DNA from: Ecdyonurus torrentis
Taxonomy: Eukaryota; Arthropoda; Insecta; Ephemeroptera; Heptageniidae
DNA: 64,000 nt
NCBI GenBank assembly: GCA_949318235.1
Contig: OX439127.1
Location: 28,969,953 to 29,033,952, forward strand
Direction: 5' to 3'
Part shown: in pieces, positions 1-19,921 of the stretch
How positions within the stretch are numbered: the first letter of the stretch is position 1
How the letters are laid out: each line of letters starts with the position of its first letter
Translations under genes and position numbers: made by a program
Notes under the pieces: generated by a model
What the model was told of the DNA's origin: nothing
Database searches by the model: none
The model's input: only the letters and a program-made list of their open reading frames with translations

Positions 1-3000
1 GTTGATAAAATAATAAAATTACATGTTTTTAGTGTTATAAAATTAATTATTACTTTCTTATCGAACATATTTATTTTTATAATTATTATTTTTACTACTT
101 TTACTTCATTAGAAATAATCAGATAAGTTGATATAATGACAATAATATTAAAATGAGTTACCTTGTTTGGTATATTAATCAAAGAAAAAAATATATAACT
201 ACGAAAATAAAACAAATCTTTATTATTTAATAATATATATTAACTTGAGAGTAAATTAAACATAAGAAACATGCAATGTTTTAAATATTTATTCTTCTGT
301 TTAGAAATTGAAATAAGTATAAAATAAATTAAAAAAGAAAGAAAAAGTTGGAAATTATTAAATGAAAGAGAGAGACGGAAAATACAACTCGCGTAACGTA
401 ATATTTTCTTCGTTTGTATCCTGTGTGCTATGCAACCGTTTGAACATTCTTGCTTTGCAATACCGTAATGGCTTCGCAAATATACAAAATTATTTCATTC
501 AAATATTATCGAGATTTTTTATTTAAATATAAATGTTTTAAAAATTAAATACTCATTTATTTACATTTTTATTCCGGTGGGAAAAATAAACACTTTTGAT
601 CTTTTTGAGCAGTGAAACGAGCTTGTTTATGTCTATAAAAAGTATACAATTTTTATATAATATAATAATTCTTTAAAAAAAAAAAAAAAAAAAAGTTACC
701 TTCTTAAAAGAAGGAAAATAAAATTTATTATGTATGTTTTTTAATAAAAACTTCAATTAAAAAAAATATATATGTATTATTTTATTTTACTGTATACTGT
801 ATTTAAAAAAATGTTAAATACGCAAAGCGGTAATTTAATGTTATTTTTTTCCGGTACAATTTTTTTAATACTACAAAATATTCATCGTTGTGTATAAGTA
901 TTTATTTACATACATTCCCATATCATGATATGCTAGAGTGTAAAAGTATCCTAGTTGAAAGCAGTAATTGTGTTGAGTAGAAAGTCAAGTTTCGCAGAGC
1001 ACACCCCGCATGTCCTTCTCGTTATGTTCGTGACTTTTTCACTTGTCGCGTTCATCATGACTACCGTCTAACTCAACTACTAAAGTTGGGTCAGATTTTT
1101 TTTTTTTTTTTTTTTTTTCATTCCTCCTCTTCTGTTACTACTTTTTTTTACTTCAACCATTGCCAAATTCAACTTTCTACCAATCATAATATTCAGTTGA
1201 CTTATAGTCAAGTTTTTTATTTTTTATTTTTTTATTTTCATATCTTGCCAATTTTTTTATTCATACACTTATACACATATATATTTTAAAATACTTATCT
1301 TTGAACTGTAAAAGAACTCTAAAATTTCATATATTTTACAGTGAAGAAAATTATTATTCTTGTGTAGTAAAAACGTGAGTACATTGAAGAGGAAATTCTT
1401 ACGTAAAAAACATTTCACATTTTTGTACTATTTTTTACGAAGCAGCGTTCATAAAAATTATAGTTTGAAAAAAATACAATAAAAAATTGAAATACATGAT
1501 AAAGATTTTTGATAAATTTTAATCAATATCCATAGTTTATGTATTGAATTATATTTTTTTCCAATCAATATACTGTGCTTACGTCAAATTATATATTGAT
1601 TTTATTTAAGAAAAAATAACAATAAAATGGCAAAAATTTCATATTGTATAGTTTTTTTTTTTAAATACCCGTTTATAATCTACGTGTAATTATGTAGATA
1701 GAGGTGACAAGTAAGTGTAGTAAAATATTGAATTGATGAAGAAAATTCACGTGTTTTTCCCCCCTCATACTGATTGAGTTATGGACAGTAAAAGAACTTA
1801 TGTGTAGACATGCCATCATGTGGCTTCGCAAAGAATCGCTCTGTTGTATGTCTGTACTACATTCCTTCCATTTTTTATTAACCCGCAGTAGTACTCAATA
1901 GAAACAAAAGTAAAAAAAAAAAAAAAAACGCACGCACGCACGCATTTTAAGACATATCACATGTAACTGGAATGTCGTGCTCCACGAATCCCATAAAACA
2001 GTCATTGCATGTACAGATTGAAATCACAATATAAATATCCTAAAAATAACTTCTTTTTTTTTCTTTTTGTTCGATACTTTGTCTATGATTTTATGGTGAT
2101 CGCGTTATTATATTAAAAATAATGAAAGTAGTTTTATTAATAGGAATGAACTTCATACATATAATATAGATCAATGTTTTCATTACAATCAGTAAAAATA
2201 TTAAAAATTTACTGCGATTTTTTTTTTATAATTATTCACAATTTATATGACATAACGGAGGTACTACAAAAACTAAAAATCAGAATTATCACGAGTATTA
2301 CATGTCATTCCTATTATTTCATTATTCTTATATATTTTTTATTTTATTATTATTATTGTTGGGCTTTTTTTTATTATTACTAATATTTTTTGCAAATATA
2401 TTTTAGCATTTTAGACATTTCCCTAAAAAAGCATTTTTCAACAAAAGATTTTAACGCACGGTTCAATTTTTTAAACTTTATGTTGCATAGAGCGTAAAAA
2501 AGCTTTTTTTTTTCTTTTTCAAAGATTATTTTATATTTTGAAGTAGTTGTAAGGTTATTAGGTATGTGAATATTTAATACGAGGATTTAAGTGACCGGAC
2601 CATCGCTTTTGTATTGCGGCCAAGTAAATCTCCGTTACCACGTAATTTGGCTCAAAACTTTCAACTTATTTATATTTTCAAGAGTTGTAAATTGTAATAA
2701 GATATTTATAACGAAAAACAAAAATTAAGTACAGTATGTAAAATTATGAAATTGTGTGTAATATCTTAACTGATTTTTTTTTCTTGCAATTGCATGTTTT
2801 ATGTTACTTACAGTATTTTATAAAAGTACTCAAGGATATTATATATATATATATGGTGTGTTAATGCAAACGTATATAAAATATATATGTTTGCGTGTTA
2901 TATGTAAACTAGTGGTGTACTGTACGTGTTATAATATTGTAATGTTTTTACATGTTTTTACGGGAAGGCGTAACTTTTGCCTTTTTTTTTTTTTTTTTAA

Positions 3001-3719
3001 ATTTTGTAAATGGTAAAAAAGCAAGAAATCATATAAAAATATTTATGGCTTGAGATGAAATGCAGTTACGCCTTTTTGTCAGATTTTTTTTTCTTTTTTA
3101 CTGATTTATGCACGATGTATTTAATAATGATGTATGGGATGTTTAGTAATTTTTCATTCTCTTTTCATCTCTGAAAGGAATATTTTACAAAACAATGTTA
3201 TAAATATTTCATGCAATTTTGAGTGTACAGTACAGTATATCTTGTTATAGAAGTTAAAAGTTTTCACGTTTTAACCTAGAAATTAAGTTTTTTTTTTTAA
3301 ACATTTACGTTCGAATCGATAACTTTGCACGCTTTTTAGTACGTATACTAGATGTTTGCGGCAGTAACGAATATAATATTATTTCAACGCCAGAGTTTGC
3401 GTTTTTTTCTTCTTCTTTCTATAATAATGAATACATATCTAAATATCATAAAATTAGATCACAAGATTATTAAATTTAACATCAAATTAAAATCAAGCAG
3501 GACTCCTCCAGTTTATTGATTTAATGTGTATAACCTAAAATATGTTAACTTAATTTATGAAAAGAAAAGGGTGAAAATAATACGTTATAAGAGATATAGA
3601 CATTTTTAACCATTTTAGCCAATGCATACTTATGCAGTATAAATATTAATTCTGTGAAAGAACAAAATTACTTAGGTAAGATATTAAATTATAAAGTCAT
3701 GCAAATGATAGGTGTAGTA
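1..3719. other. AT-rich non-coding stretch
   Basis: I see no gene here. Minor simple repeats are A20 at 675-694, T23 at 1096-1118, A17 at 1912-1928 followed by a short CGCA repeat to about 1943, a short TA run at 2837-2853, and T17 at 2982-2998. Open frames are short and follow the T-rich and A-rich runs. A slightly less AT-rich patch lies at about 990-1060, but no motif was recognised in it. Confidence 0.7.
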
Positions 3720-5089
<1,370 letters not shown>

Positions 5090-5600
5090 CACATTAAAAC
5101 CCACCACCACCACCCGCGCTTTCAGCCCCCCCTAACAATCACCCAACACACGCACCCCCTCTTCTGGACGGAGGATGAAGTTAGTGGTGACGATACTGGT
5201 GCCACTGCAACGAGCGGACGGTGCGGACGGTAGCAAGCCGGCAGATGGAGTGGTGGGAGGCAGTCGCAAAGGGTGAGCTGGCGCAAACCGTGGTGCCACG
5301 CTCGGCAGTAGCAGTGTACTGGTCTGCCTGCTGATCACGTCATACGCATTCGCGCCGCTTGAGCAGAGTGAGTGCACCTCATGGTAGGGAATCAGCACGC
5401 GTTTCTCTAGCTTGCCCGGTGGCGCCACCCGTTTTGTCACAAGGCGCAGTGGCGCATCGATTTACCACACCCCTTCCCTACGAGGCTGCGCGAGAGTTAC
5501 AACGATTGAGGGTGAGAGGAGTACCAAGAGGGGGAGAACTGGAGAACAAGCAAAACAACCGGCCAGCAGGATAACTCACGTGGTCATGTTCCTCTTTCCC
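5090..5600. other. CpG-rich island (possible promoter or exon)
   Basis: About 500 bp stand out as GC-rich, with roughly 35 CpG dinucleotides by eye in an otherwise AT-rich window. A C-rich start (5100-5160, with CCACCACCACC) is followed by CpG clusters at 5205-5240, 5280-5370 and 5395-5500. Frames are open for 60-100 codons on both strands, but the translations are low-complexity Ala/Pro/Ser/Arg and match no family I recognise. GT-containing donor-like sites occur near 5269 and 5367. A CpG island, first exon or enhancer are all possible. Confidence 0.45.
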
Positions 5601-5815
5601 GCCCTCTCATCATCCCTCTGTTCTCATACAGTACCATTATTATCATTACACTCCCTAAATTCGCCAGAGAATTAACTTAAGTAAACAATAGAAATATTAT
5701 GTAACTTAACTTCTGGCTAACCGGCTAACACGTTCTGTAACTATATACACAATACACATCAGGCATTATGTAAGAAGAAGGTAACATGATGCTCTGCCAC
5801 ATATATCATACTCTG

Positions 5816-5946
5816 TACAATCATTCCAATGAAAAATGAAATTGTATTGGCTTATGGCCATTCAATGCAATAGATGGAGATTTCATTTGACGCAAAACTC
5901 TATCTAATATGCCAATAGAATTTCATTTTTTATTGGAATGACTGTA
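5816..5946. mobile_element. TA-flanked MITE, copy 1
   Basis: This 131-bp element has terminal inverted repeats of about 40 bp: CAATCATTCCAAT on the left, and the reverse complement of the right end reads CAGTCATTCCAAT. A TA lies outside each end (5816-5817 and 5945-5946). The inner core (about 5850-5907) is nearly the same as that of the element at 55343-55500, which shows a dispersed family. TA target sites and CAGT-like termini are typical of Tc1/mariner-derived MITEs; that assignment is inference. No transposase is encoded. Confidence 0.8.
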
Positions 5947-11883
<5,937 letters not shown>

Positions 11884-12060
11884 ATAATATAATATAATAT
11901 AATATAATATAATATAATATAATATAATATAATATAATATAATATAATATAATATAATATAATATAATATAATATAATATAATATAATATAATATAATAT
12001 AATATAATATAATATAATATAATATAATATAATATAATAATATAATATAATATAATATAA
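11884..12060. repeat. (AATAT)n pentanucleotide array
   Basis: About 35 tandem copies of AATAT (equivalently TAATA), perfect to about 12038, then with a one-step phase slip (AATAATAT) and a degenerate end to 12060. A short CA run precedes it and a short TATG run follows (about 12080-12096). The minus-strand open frame through it is only Ile-Leu-Tyr repeats. Confidence 0.95.
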
Positions 12061-12330
12061 AAATATATATAATAATATATATGTATGTATGTATGTTAGT
12101 GAGGATGTAATTGGACAACGGGAAGCAAAACTTAATGGAAATACACCTCTATTCTATAATTTTCTGTCGATAAAATACCACTTTTTTTACTTGCTCGATG
12201 TGTTCATATTTGCCTGTTTTGATGTCTGGCACATCTCCTAATGCTTTCGTGATATTTCCACATGGATGAGTGTAATGTGATTAGAGAACCAGTCACCATT
12301 CCTATATACGTGTACAAGTAAAAAACGTTT

Positions 12331-12374
<44 letters not shown>

Positions 12375-12750
12375 AAGAAGAAGAAAAGTAAAAAGAAGAA
12401 AACGTTTCATCTACCTTTTGTAGTCAAAGAATGGGAAAAAAGTAAAAGAAATAATAAAGAATGAGAGTCAAACACAGAAAAATAAACGTAGCATGTATAC
12501 ATTTTACTTGTAAGTATATAGAAAAAGGTTTCATGTTCATGTCGAAAAAGATATAGAACAATACATTTCCGTAACGTTTTTCTTTAAATAATGCTTAAAA
12601 ACTCAGAATGTCAACTTCATTTTATACATAATTTATGTATTCGAAATACTAAAAGCATATTAAAAAAATTAGAATACTACAATGGAATTTAATTATTAAG
12701 ATAACTATTTTATTACTTTTTAATTTAGCCATTATTCTATTTGTGGTCTC

Positions 12751-12781
<31 letters not shown>

Positions 12782-13343
12782 TTATTATTACTGTCGAAAA
12801 TATTTTTATAAATTAATGAAGAATAATCCTCATTTTTTAAGACAGTTGTTATCAATACATATAGACGTTACTAAGTAAATAATAATTAACTTATAATTTC
12901 CATAAAATTATAATAAAATCTATAATATGTAATAAAGCTAGTATTTCCAGCATAATTCAGCCTTATGCTACGTTAACTCTTATCTGATTTTATAGAATTA
13001 TCAGAAATTCATATTTGTTTTGAATGTATTCGTTAATAGATTACCATTATATACAATAGCCATTATATATATATAGCAGTACTATGTATTTGTATTTAAA
13101 GATTTATTTCCAACTCTAACAACAACAAAAAAGAAAAAAAAATCTATCGAATTGAGGATTTAAAATTTGTCCTTTAAAAAATAACTTGTAATAAATGTGT
13201 TGCTTATAGTAAGGAAAAGAAAGGAAATAAAATTACAAACGAAGATTTATTTTAGAGGCAATCTCATGGACTACGGCTGATGCGACTCACAAATCTTCTG
13301 TTTAGAAATCTCATTTATCTGTTCAAAAACTTTAACAAATTAC

Positions 13344-13346
<3 letters not shown>
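12061..13346. other. AT-rich stretch with simple repeats
   Basis: No gene seen. Contains a GA array at about 12333-12371 followed by GAA repeats, and A27 at 12755-12781. Confidence 0.7.
12333..12371. repeat. (GA)n microsatellite
   Basis: About 19 GA repeats, followed by AAGAAG triplets to about 12385. Confidence 0.92.

Positions 13347-13430
<84 letters not shown>
13347..13430. repeat. (TG)n microsatellite
   Basis: About 42 TG repeats, followed by two degenerate AGTGTGTTTG-like units. Confidence 0.96.
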
Positions 13431-13432
<2 letters not shown>

Positions 13433-13530
13433 TGTGTTTGAGTGTGTTTTACACTAGATTTTCGCTGTTTGCATTGTTAACTAAAAAATGTGAAATATTT
13501 AAAAACCTAGAGAGTAAAGAATGTCACGAG

Positions 13531-13546
13531 CTTTCGTTTCGTTTCG

Positions 13547-13574
<28 letters not shown>
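13531..13574. repeat. TTTCG repeat running into poly-T
   Basis: Three TTTCG-type units are followed by T28 (about 13547-13574). The order suggests the T tract expanded from, or slipped into, the TTTCG unit. Confidence 0.85.
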
Positions 13575-13577
<3 letters not shown>

Positions 13578-14037
13578 TATATGAATTTTATAACAATTGA
13601 AAAGATTTAAAGTGGTAAATAATTTTCAAACATAATAGATAAGTGAATCATAAGTGTTTGATGTATTCAGGATTGGTACTAAAATTGAAAAGCATCAACT
13701 ATTTATTATTTTCGCAACGATAAAGGTATCAAAGTTTACTTCTATATTTTACAATTGAGTAGTTTTACTGGAAAATAAAATATAGAGGTGCAGGTTTTGC
13801 ATTGAATTCACTCACAAATTTGAATATAAACTTAACATATTTTTAAAATTTAATGCACAGCAAATTTCTTTTTACTATTTCAAAACATTTTAAATTGTTT
13901 TTGATTTGAGATTTATATCACTCCTAAATAAATCGAGGGTAAAATTAAATGGCTTAACGTGTATGTATTGATTAAAATATCTTTGACATACTTACACTAT
14001 GCAATGTAAATCAAATGAAGAGAATGAGTGAGTGTGT
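13575..14037. other. AT-rich non-coding stretch
   Basis: Nothing recognised beyond AT-rich unique-looking sequence between two microsatellites. Confidence 0.6.

Positions 14038-14116
<79 letters not shown>
14038..14116. repeat. (GA)n microsatellite
   Basis: About 79 bp of GA with one AAG interruption near 14051. Confidence 0.95.
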
Positions 14117-14119
<3 letters not shown>

Positions 14120-15599
14120 TGAAGATAGTTTTATTTATAATTAACATGATGGATTAAGTTTTAAGTGATACACCTATAAAATAACTTACACAAATATAAT
14201 ATAAAATATTATAAAGTTGTTAAGTTAACTAGATGTATGTTGCATTAATTAGTGCTTATAGTTTATAACTTGGTACTTATAAGAAGTGAGAATATGTAAA
14301 TGAATGGTTCAACAACATCCGACAACAAAACTTCATTAAGTTGAGTGACTTGTTACATACTTCTTAACGCATTCTTGCGTCTATTGGTTTTTACAGCAAC
14401 ACCAGTTTTAAACACTAAACACAGTAGTTTAATCAACATAGCCAACAATTTAATAAGCCATTTTTTATAAAAATAAATAATATAATTGGTAAAGAAATAA
14501 AAATATTATTGGCGCAAAACAAAGTTTTCAATTTTTTTGAGGATTATCTACTTTTAAATAAGTTTTTAAACTTTTCCAATATAAAGGTATGACATTATAA
14601 AAATGTTTTTCTTAAACTTAAATACATTTATAATATGTATGGATTTCCGAATAGTAAACTTTTTTTATGACTCAAAAAAAGGGAGAGAGAGAAAAAGAGA
14701 GAATGCACATTATTATTTAGTACTATAAAAAAACATTAAATGTTTCTTACAACTATAAAGAGGAAAGATATTGTGGTTTGTGTTGAGCATTTTATTTGCG
14801 TCATATAATACATTACTATGCTATAATTGTTATACCAATCGTTAATCTGTTGTTATGGGCTATAACCTACGCCTTTTTAAGCCAATATTTAATCAAAATT
14901 TACAACCATCGATTTTATTGTGAATTTAAGTTAGTGATTGCAGAGTTTTATTTAACAATTTAGATTTAAGTTAAATTCTTTAGAGTAATAAGGAAGAACG
15001 AAAATTTAAATAGGTATAAAAATGGGTTGAATAGCACTATTCAAGTTTATGCTCAAAAGTTCCTTGGGAAAAAAATAATAATAAAAAAATACCATTCCAC
15101 TTCAATGCTGGATCAATGATAAAAGGTCACCATTTATCCCTAAGAATGTTACCATGTCCTTGCACTATACACGATTTTTCTTTATTTCCTTGCCTCCAAG
15201 ATTCCCAGCGTAAAACTTACACGATCCAATTTTCACCACGGATCCTTTCAAACACAAAAGTTGGTTGATCGCATTTCTCTCTCTCTCTCTCTCTCTCAAA
15301 AAGAGAGGGAGAGGAGAGAGAGATAGAGAGAGAAAAGAAGAAGAAAACTATTCTCCAAACTAAGATATAGTTGGGATAAAGTGATCAAATATAAAAAATG
15401 ATTTTTTTTCTCCGTAAGTTCTTGAATATAAGAAATAAAATAAAATTACTAGTCAATGCCTTGTGAAAAGTGCTTAAAGGAATATTTTTTCTATTCAAAT
15501 TAGTATAATTCATGCATAAATTAAATATGAATATTAATGCCTCATTTAATGATATTTTATTACAAATCTTGAGTAAAAAGACAGAAATTTCGTTTGCAA
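14117..15599. other. AT-rich non-coding stretch
   Basis: No gene seen. The only notable structure is the TC/GA hairpin-forming block at 15275-15345, listed separately. Confidence 0.65.
15275..15345. repeat. (TC)n facing (GA)n, hairpin-forming
   Basis: About 11 TC repeats (15275-15297) are separated by a few A residues from an imperfect GA-rich block (15302-15345). Because GA is the complement of TC, the two blocks can fold into a stem with a very short loop. Confidence 0.85.
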
Positions 15600-15960
15600 C
15601 TGCGCAGAATGCCTAGATAACTGGTATAACTGGTAAAGCTTGCGCTCGTTGTAACTGATAAAGTGATGGTGAAGGAAGCAGAGGAGTTTTCTGGCAAGGT
15701 GCCATCAAGGGTGCAAGTCGCCAGTTTGGGCTGTGAGCTGGCGCCTCCCCTTCTCTCGTAGTGTCGCAGATCTAGTATAAGCTTTTGCACGACGCCTGCT
15801 TGCCGCCCTTGCACCATATACCTTCTGTCTTGGCGAGCGGATATGTTTTTAGCTTTACTTTTCGTATATAGTGTAGGCGTGCTCAACCCCTGCTTTTCTT
15901 TGCGCTTGGCTACTCGAGCTTGTATAAGTTCGTGGTAAAGCTTGGTTTGGCAATCTTAAC
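15600..15960. other. GC-richer island (unassigned)
   Basis: About 360 bp of near-balanced base composition with scattered CpGs. A 108-codon frame is open on the minus strand (15560-15886), but its translation shows no recognisable domain and it lacks neighbours that would support it. The 11-mer TGAGCTGGCGC at about 15733 also occurs in the CpG island near 5272, possibly by chance. It may be an exon or a regulatory element. Confidence 0.35.
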
Positions 15961-16028
15961 AGCACACTATTGCTGTACAATTTGAAATGAGCAATAAGAT
16001 TTTTCAAGAATTTTTTTACTTTTTAATA

Positions 16029-16060
<32 letters not shown>

Positions 16061-18100
16061 CTAATTTAAATTTCATTTAATATGAATTCTTTTAGTCTTT
16101 GTAGGTATACATTCTCTTTCTTTCTCCTTCTCTCATATATAATAGTTTGTTTTTTTCATTTTTCTTTCTTTTATGGTATTAAAATCAATAGAGCATAAGA
16201 ATATCAAAACATAATATTCGTTTTCATTTTATTTTTTAAAAAGCAAATATTATTTTACTGATGGGGATTTTTTTTTATTTAAAAATGTATATAAAACATA
16301 ACTAGCTGTGCTGTATAAATAATTTGCATATAATGTGTACATGACTGCACGTGAGGACTAAAATTTCTCAAAAAAAAAATTTTTTAACGCATACATCAAA
16401 TATGTGCATTTTCTTTTTATTAAAATCTCTTAAAATTCGTCATGATAAGTGCTACAAATTTAAGGAATTTAATATATTTAAAATTATGATAGATTTAGCT
16501 TTAAATATTTTATTAAAAATACCATCAGCCGTCATAGAAATTTCAATTATAACGCTTAACGTGCCCGCTTCAAAAATTTTTTTGGCTTGTTTTCTTGTTA
16601 TTAATATGTATAGCGTGCTTACTTGTTAGAATAAAGTCACGTATTTTTTTTTTTTAGATTTATCAGTGTGTATATAAAACGCAAAGCACGATTTTTTTTT
16701 AAATAAAAATTAAGAATATAATATAAAGTATAAAATTTGTCTTATCAAATAATCTTGATTATGAATACTGTATTATACATAGCATGTATACACTGGAGGG
16801 TAAAATAGCTTAAAAATACCCTCTACTTTCATTAAACGTTTAAACAAAGAAATCCCATGAGTAATATTTATGAATTTTGTCAATAAATACTACACTTTCT
16901 TAAATGACATAAAAAAAGTAACAAGTAAAATACAATACAAAATAATAATAGTGATAGTCATAGGGTTAATTTCTTTGATATTTGAAAAAATATTACACTA
17001 TAGAATTCAAGACTCGAAATTATAAAGCATTCTTTTACTCCTTTCTTTTTAAAATAAAAAGTATTTTATTATTATTTTTTGTAATTTTTGCATCATATAA
17101 AGTAGAATCCATTACTTTCCCAGTTTCTTTAATTTATATAAATTCACTGTATCCCTAACTTATTATACTTTACGACTTTTCTCACGAGGAAGTAAGTTAT
17201 ACAGTATGTGAATAGCAAGACTTTTAGTGAAAAATATGAAAATGTAAATTGAAAAGTATGAAATATAACTATCACGTTGCTGATTCTGAAATAAAGGGTT
17301 TTGAACATTTACGTTACACTTTCTTTGTTTTTCAACGGATGAAGTCAAAGTATCATATTTCAAATTCTGCACACTTATACCTTCTGTTTTACCAGCCTAT
17401 AATACTTATTGTGTATACTTAACAGCTCCGTGCACTCTAACCAAAGCTTTTCTTTGCCTCTATATACCAAACCAGAAATGGAAAATCCTTGTACACCTGC
17501 ATAAGCTCTTTATAGTATTAGCCATTGTTTTATAGAGAAAATACATTAGCATTGTTTTTGAAAAATAAATCATATAATATATAATATCATATCACTCGCA
17601 CGAAGATGGTAGAAAGCATAAAGTACGTTAAGCATGAAAATAGACTTCGTGCTTCGCATACATGACGTATTACTGTGACTTCCTCAATTTGAGTGATTGT
17701 GAGTGTGTTGTGAGGGCTTAAAGGAAAAGCCAGGCATCACATAAAATCCTCTTTACAAAATCAACCCCCACCCCCTCTAAAAATGATGCTCCATTTAATT
17801 ACGTTTTAAATTACATGATGACTTTTTTTTACCAACACAATATAAATATAAACGCAATTTAACAAACAACAAATTAAAAAAAAAAAAAAAAATCCTCTCG
17901 TTTCATGAAGCACAAATACCGTACTTATTAAAAAATTATGATAATGAATTTATTCATTGAAACACAAGTTTTTTTATACACAAAACTCTAGCAATAATTC
18001 ATAACTTGCTGAATAATATGATTTTATTTTTATTAAAATTGTATTAGTAAATTTTTTTAAATTAAAAACAAGCCGTATAAAAGAAATTATGAAAGTAACA

Positions 18101-18103
<3 letters not shown>
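15961..18103. other. AT-rich non-coding stretch
   Basis: No gene seen. T25 lies at 16029-16053 and an A run at about 17877-17893. An 8-bp complementary pair (GCACGAAG near 17598 and CTTCGTGC near 17645) could form a loose hairpin. Confidence 0.65.

Positions 18104-18185
<82 letters not shown>
18104..18185. repeat. (TA)n microsatellite
   Basis: About 82 bp of uninterrupted TA. Confidence 0.97.
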
Positions 18186-18187
<2 letters not shown>

Positions 18188-19326
18188 ATAAAATAAGTTG
18201 AAAACAAATTTAAAATGAAACTTCAAAAAAGTTGTAATTAACTGTATATTAAAAAACAATAATCAACACTCTTTCATTAAATTACAAAAAAAAAAAAAAA
18301 AAATGAAAACTCTTCATCAACTTTTCTGATTTTATACGCATGGAAAGTTTCTCAGTTATTTTTTTTTAATATATCGTAATCAATGTCTCTTTTAAAAAAA
18401 ATTAATAATAATGAATAAGAAAAAAAAAAAAAAAAGCTCTGAAAAACAAAAATTTAATAATAATTCGTCAAAAGTTAAAATTTTTTATCATTATTATTTT
18501 TTTTATAGAAATACATATTAACTTAAAATATATATATATTAAATATAACTAGATATTAATTTATAGGAGTACACCACATGTTATAATATTATAGAATATT
18601 GTAACACAATTAAAAATCATGGCACTTTATTTTTAATGTTATTTTCACTTGACAAGGTGTCTAATACTATCTACCATGATTGTATAGTAGTTGCCTTTCA
18701 CAAAAAGCCCCTACAGCACTATGGAATACGAGCGAACGCGCTCTCTCACTTCGAGGCACTAAAGAGGGAGTGATGCTTGCCTGCCTGCCAACTAATGTTC
18801 GCCAAAACCAGGTTTCACGCACAAATACACAAAGATTAATTAATTTTGAAAATGTGGTTTCAAAACCACCAAGAATGAATCAAGTGACAAGTGGAACACG
18901 TTACATTGCCACGTGTATGTATGTATGTACATTATTCTCGTTATTTTACCTTATCTTAAAATTCAAATATGATAGCAAAACTTTATTCTCGCATAGTAAC
19001 TTTTCTACACTTAAGATAAAACGTGACGGAAAGTATAGTAGTCTTTCTATAAAGTAAGAAAAATCTAAGTTGATTCCTTTTGGCTATAGTTACTTCTATT
19101 GAATCATTTTCTTTTCTTTTTTCTTTTAGTCCATTTTTTCATCAAGAGATGAAGTCAAAAAGTTGAAAATGATAAATCATGAATATAATGCGTTTTTGAA
19201 AGTAAAGTGATGGGGGTGGGGTGAGTGTCAGTGAGTGTCAAAGTAACAATTTTTGTGTGAACACCAGATAATCTTTTCTAACTTTCCTCATTGAAAATTG
19301 TATTTTTATTGATTGGATGTGCAAGG

Positions 19327-19328
<2 letters not shown>
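18186..19328. other. AT-rich stretch with a small GC-richer patch
   Basis: No gene recognised. A runs lie near 18285-18303 and 18420-18435. The part from about 18690 to 18910 is less AT-rich and has a 125-codon plus-strand frame (18680-19057) without recognisable domains. The frame is probably fortuitous. Confidence 0.55.

Positions 19329-19383
<55 letters not shown>
19329..19383. repeat. (TA)n microsatellite
   Basis: About 55 bp of TA with a TATT interruption near its right end. Confidence 0.95.
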
Positions 19384-19593
19384 CGTGTGTAGAGTGTTAT
19401 GTAATAACCACAATCACAACTGTTTGTCATGTTCTCAGTTTGTAGATGTAACGTATGGTGAGCAACAAACTGAAAAGCTGAGAAAGTTATGCTCTCCAAC
19501 TTTGACATTTTAGGATATTAAACTTTCAAAACGATATGTAGTCTCTAGCTTCCTCTCTTTCTAAAGCGTTTTTGTGTACATATAAATATATTA

Positions 19594-19600
<7 letters not shown>

Positions 19601-19647
<47 letters not shown>
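19601..19647. repeat. (TA)n microsatellite
   Basis: About 47 bp of uninterrupted AT repeats, preceded by degenerate TATTAATATATT sequence. Confidence 0.95.
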
Positions 19648-19652
<5 letters not shown>

Positions 19653-19838
19653 CTATTTACTTATATAACTATTAGCTGAACATACGTATAATTCAATACT
19701 ACTAGATTGAATTTGAAATGTATAGCAGGGGGTACAAATGTTGACAGAAGAGGGAAGCAAAGCAGATTTAATATATGTATTTTAAAATATTGTAGTGACA
19801 TTTTTTTAACAAACAGACAAGGATCGTTATGGTATTTT

Positions 19839-19919
<81 letters not shown>
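19839..19919. repeat. interrupted (TA)n microsatellite
   Basis: About 80 bp of TA with three phase breaks (TATAATAT and two TATTATAT), which suggests it is older than the pure arrays nearby. Confidence 0.95.

Positions 19920-19921
<2 letters not shown>

Noticed and set aside
5132..5440. 102-codon minus-strand frame in the CpG-rich island
   Set aside because: GC-rich sequence with few stops gives long chance frames. The translation is low-complexity Pro/Ala/Ser/Leu and overlapping frames of similar length exist on the other strand.
15560..15886. 108-codon minus-strand frame as a gene
   Set aside because: No recognisable domain, no neighbouring exon and no clear start context. Kept only as part of an unassigned GC-richer patch.
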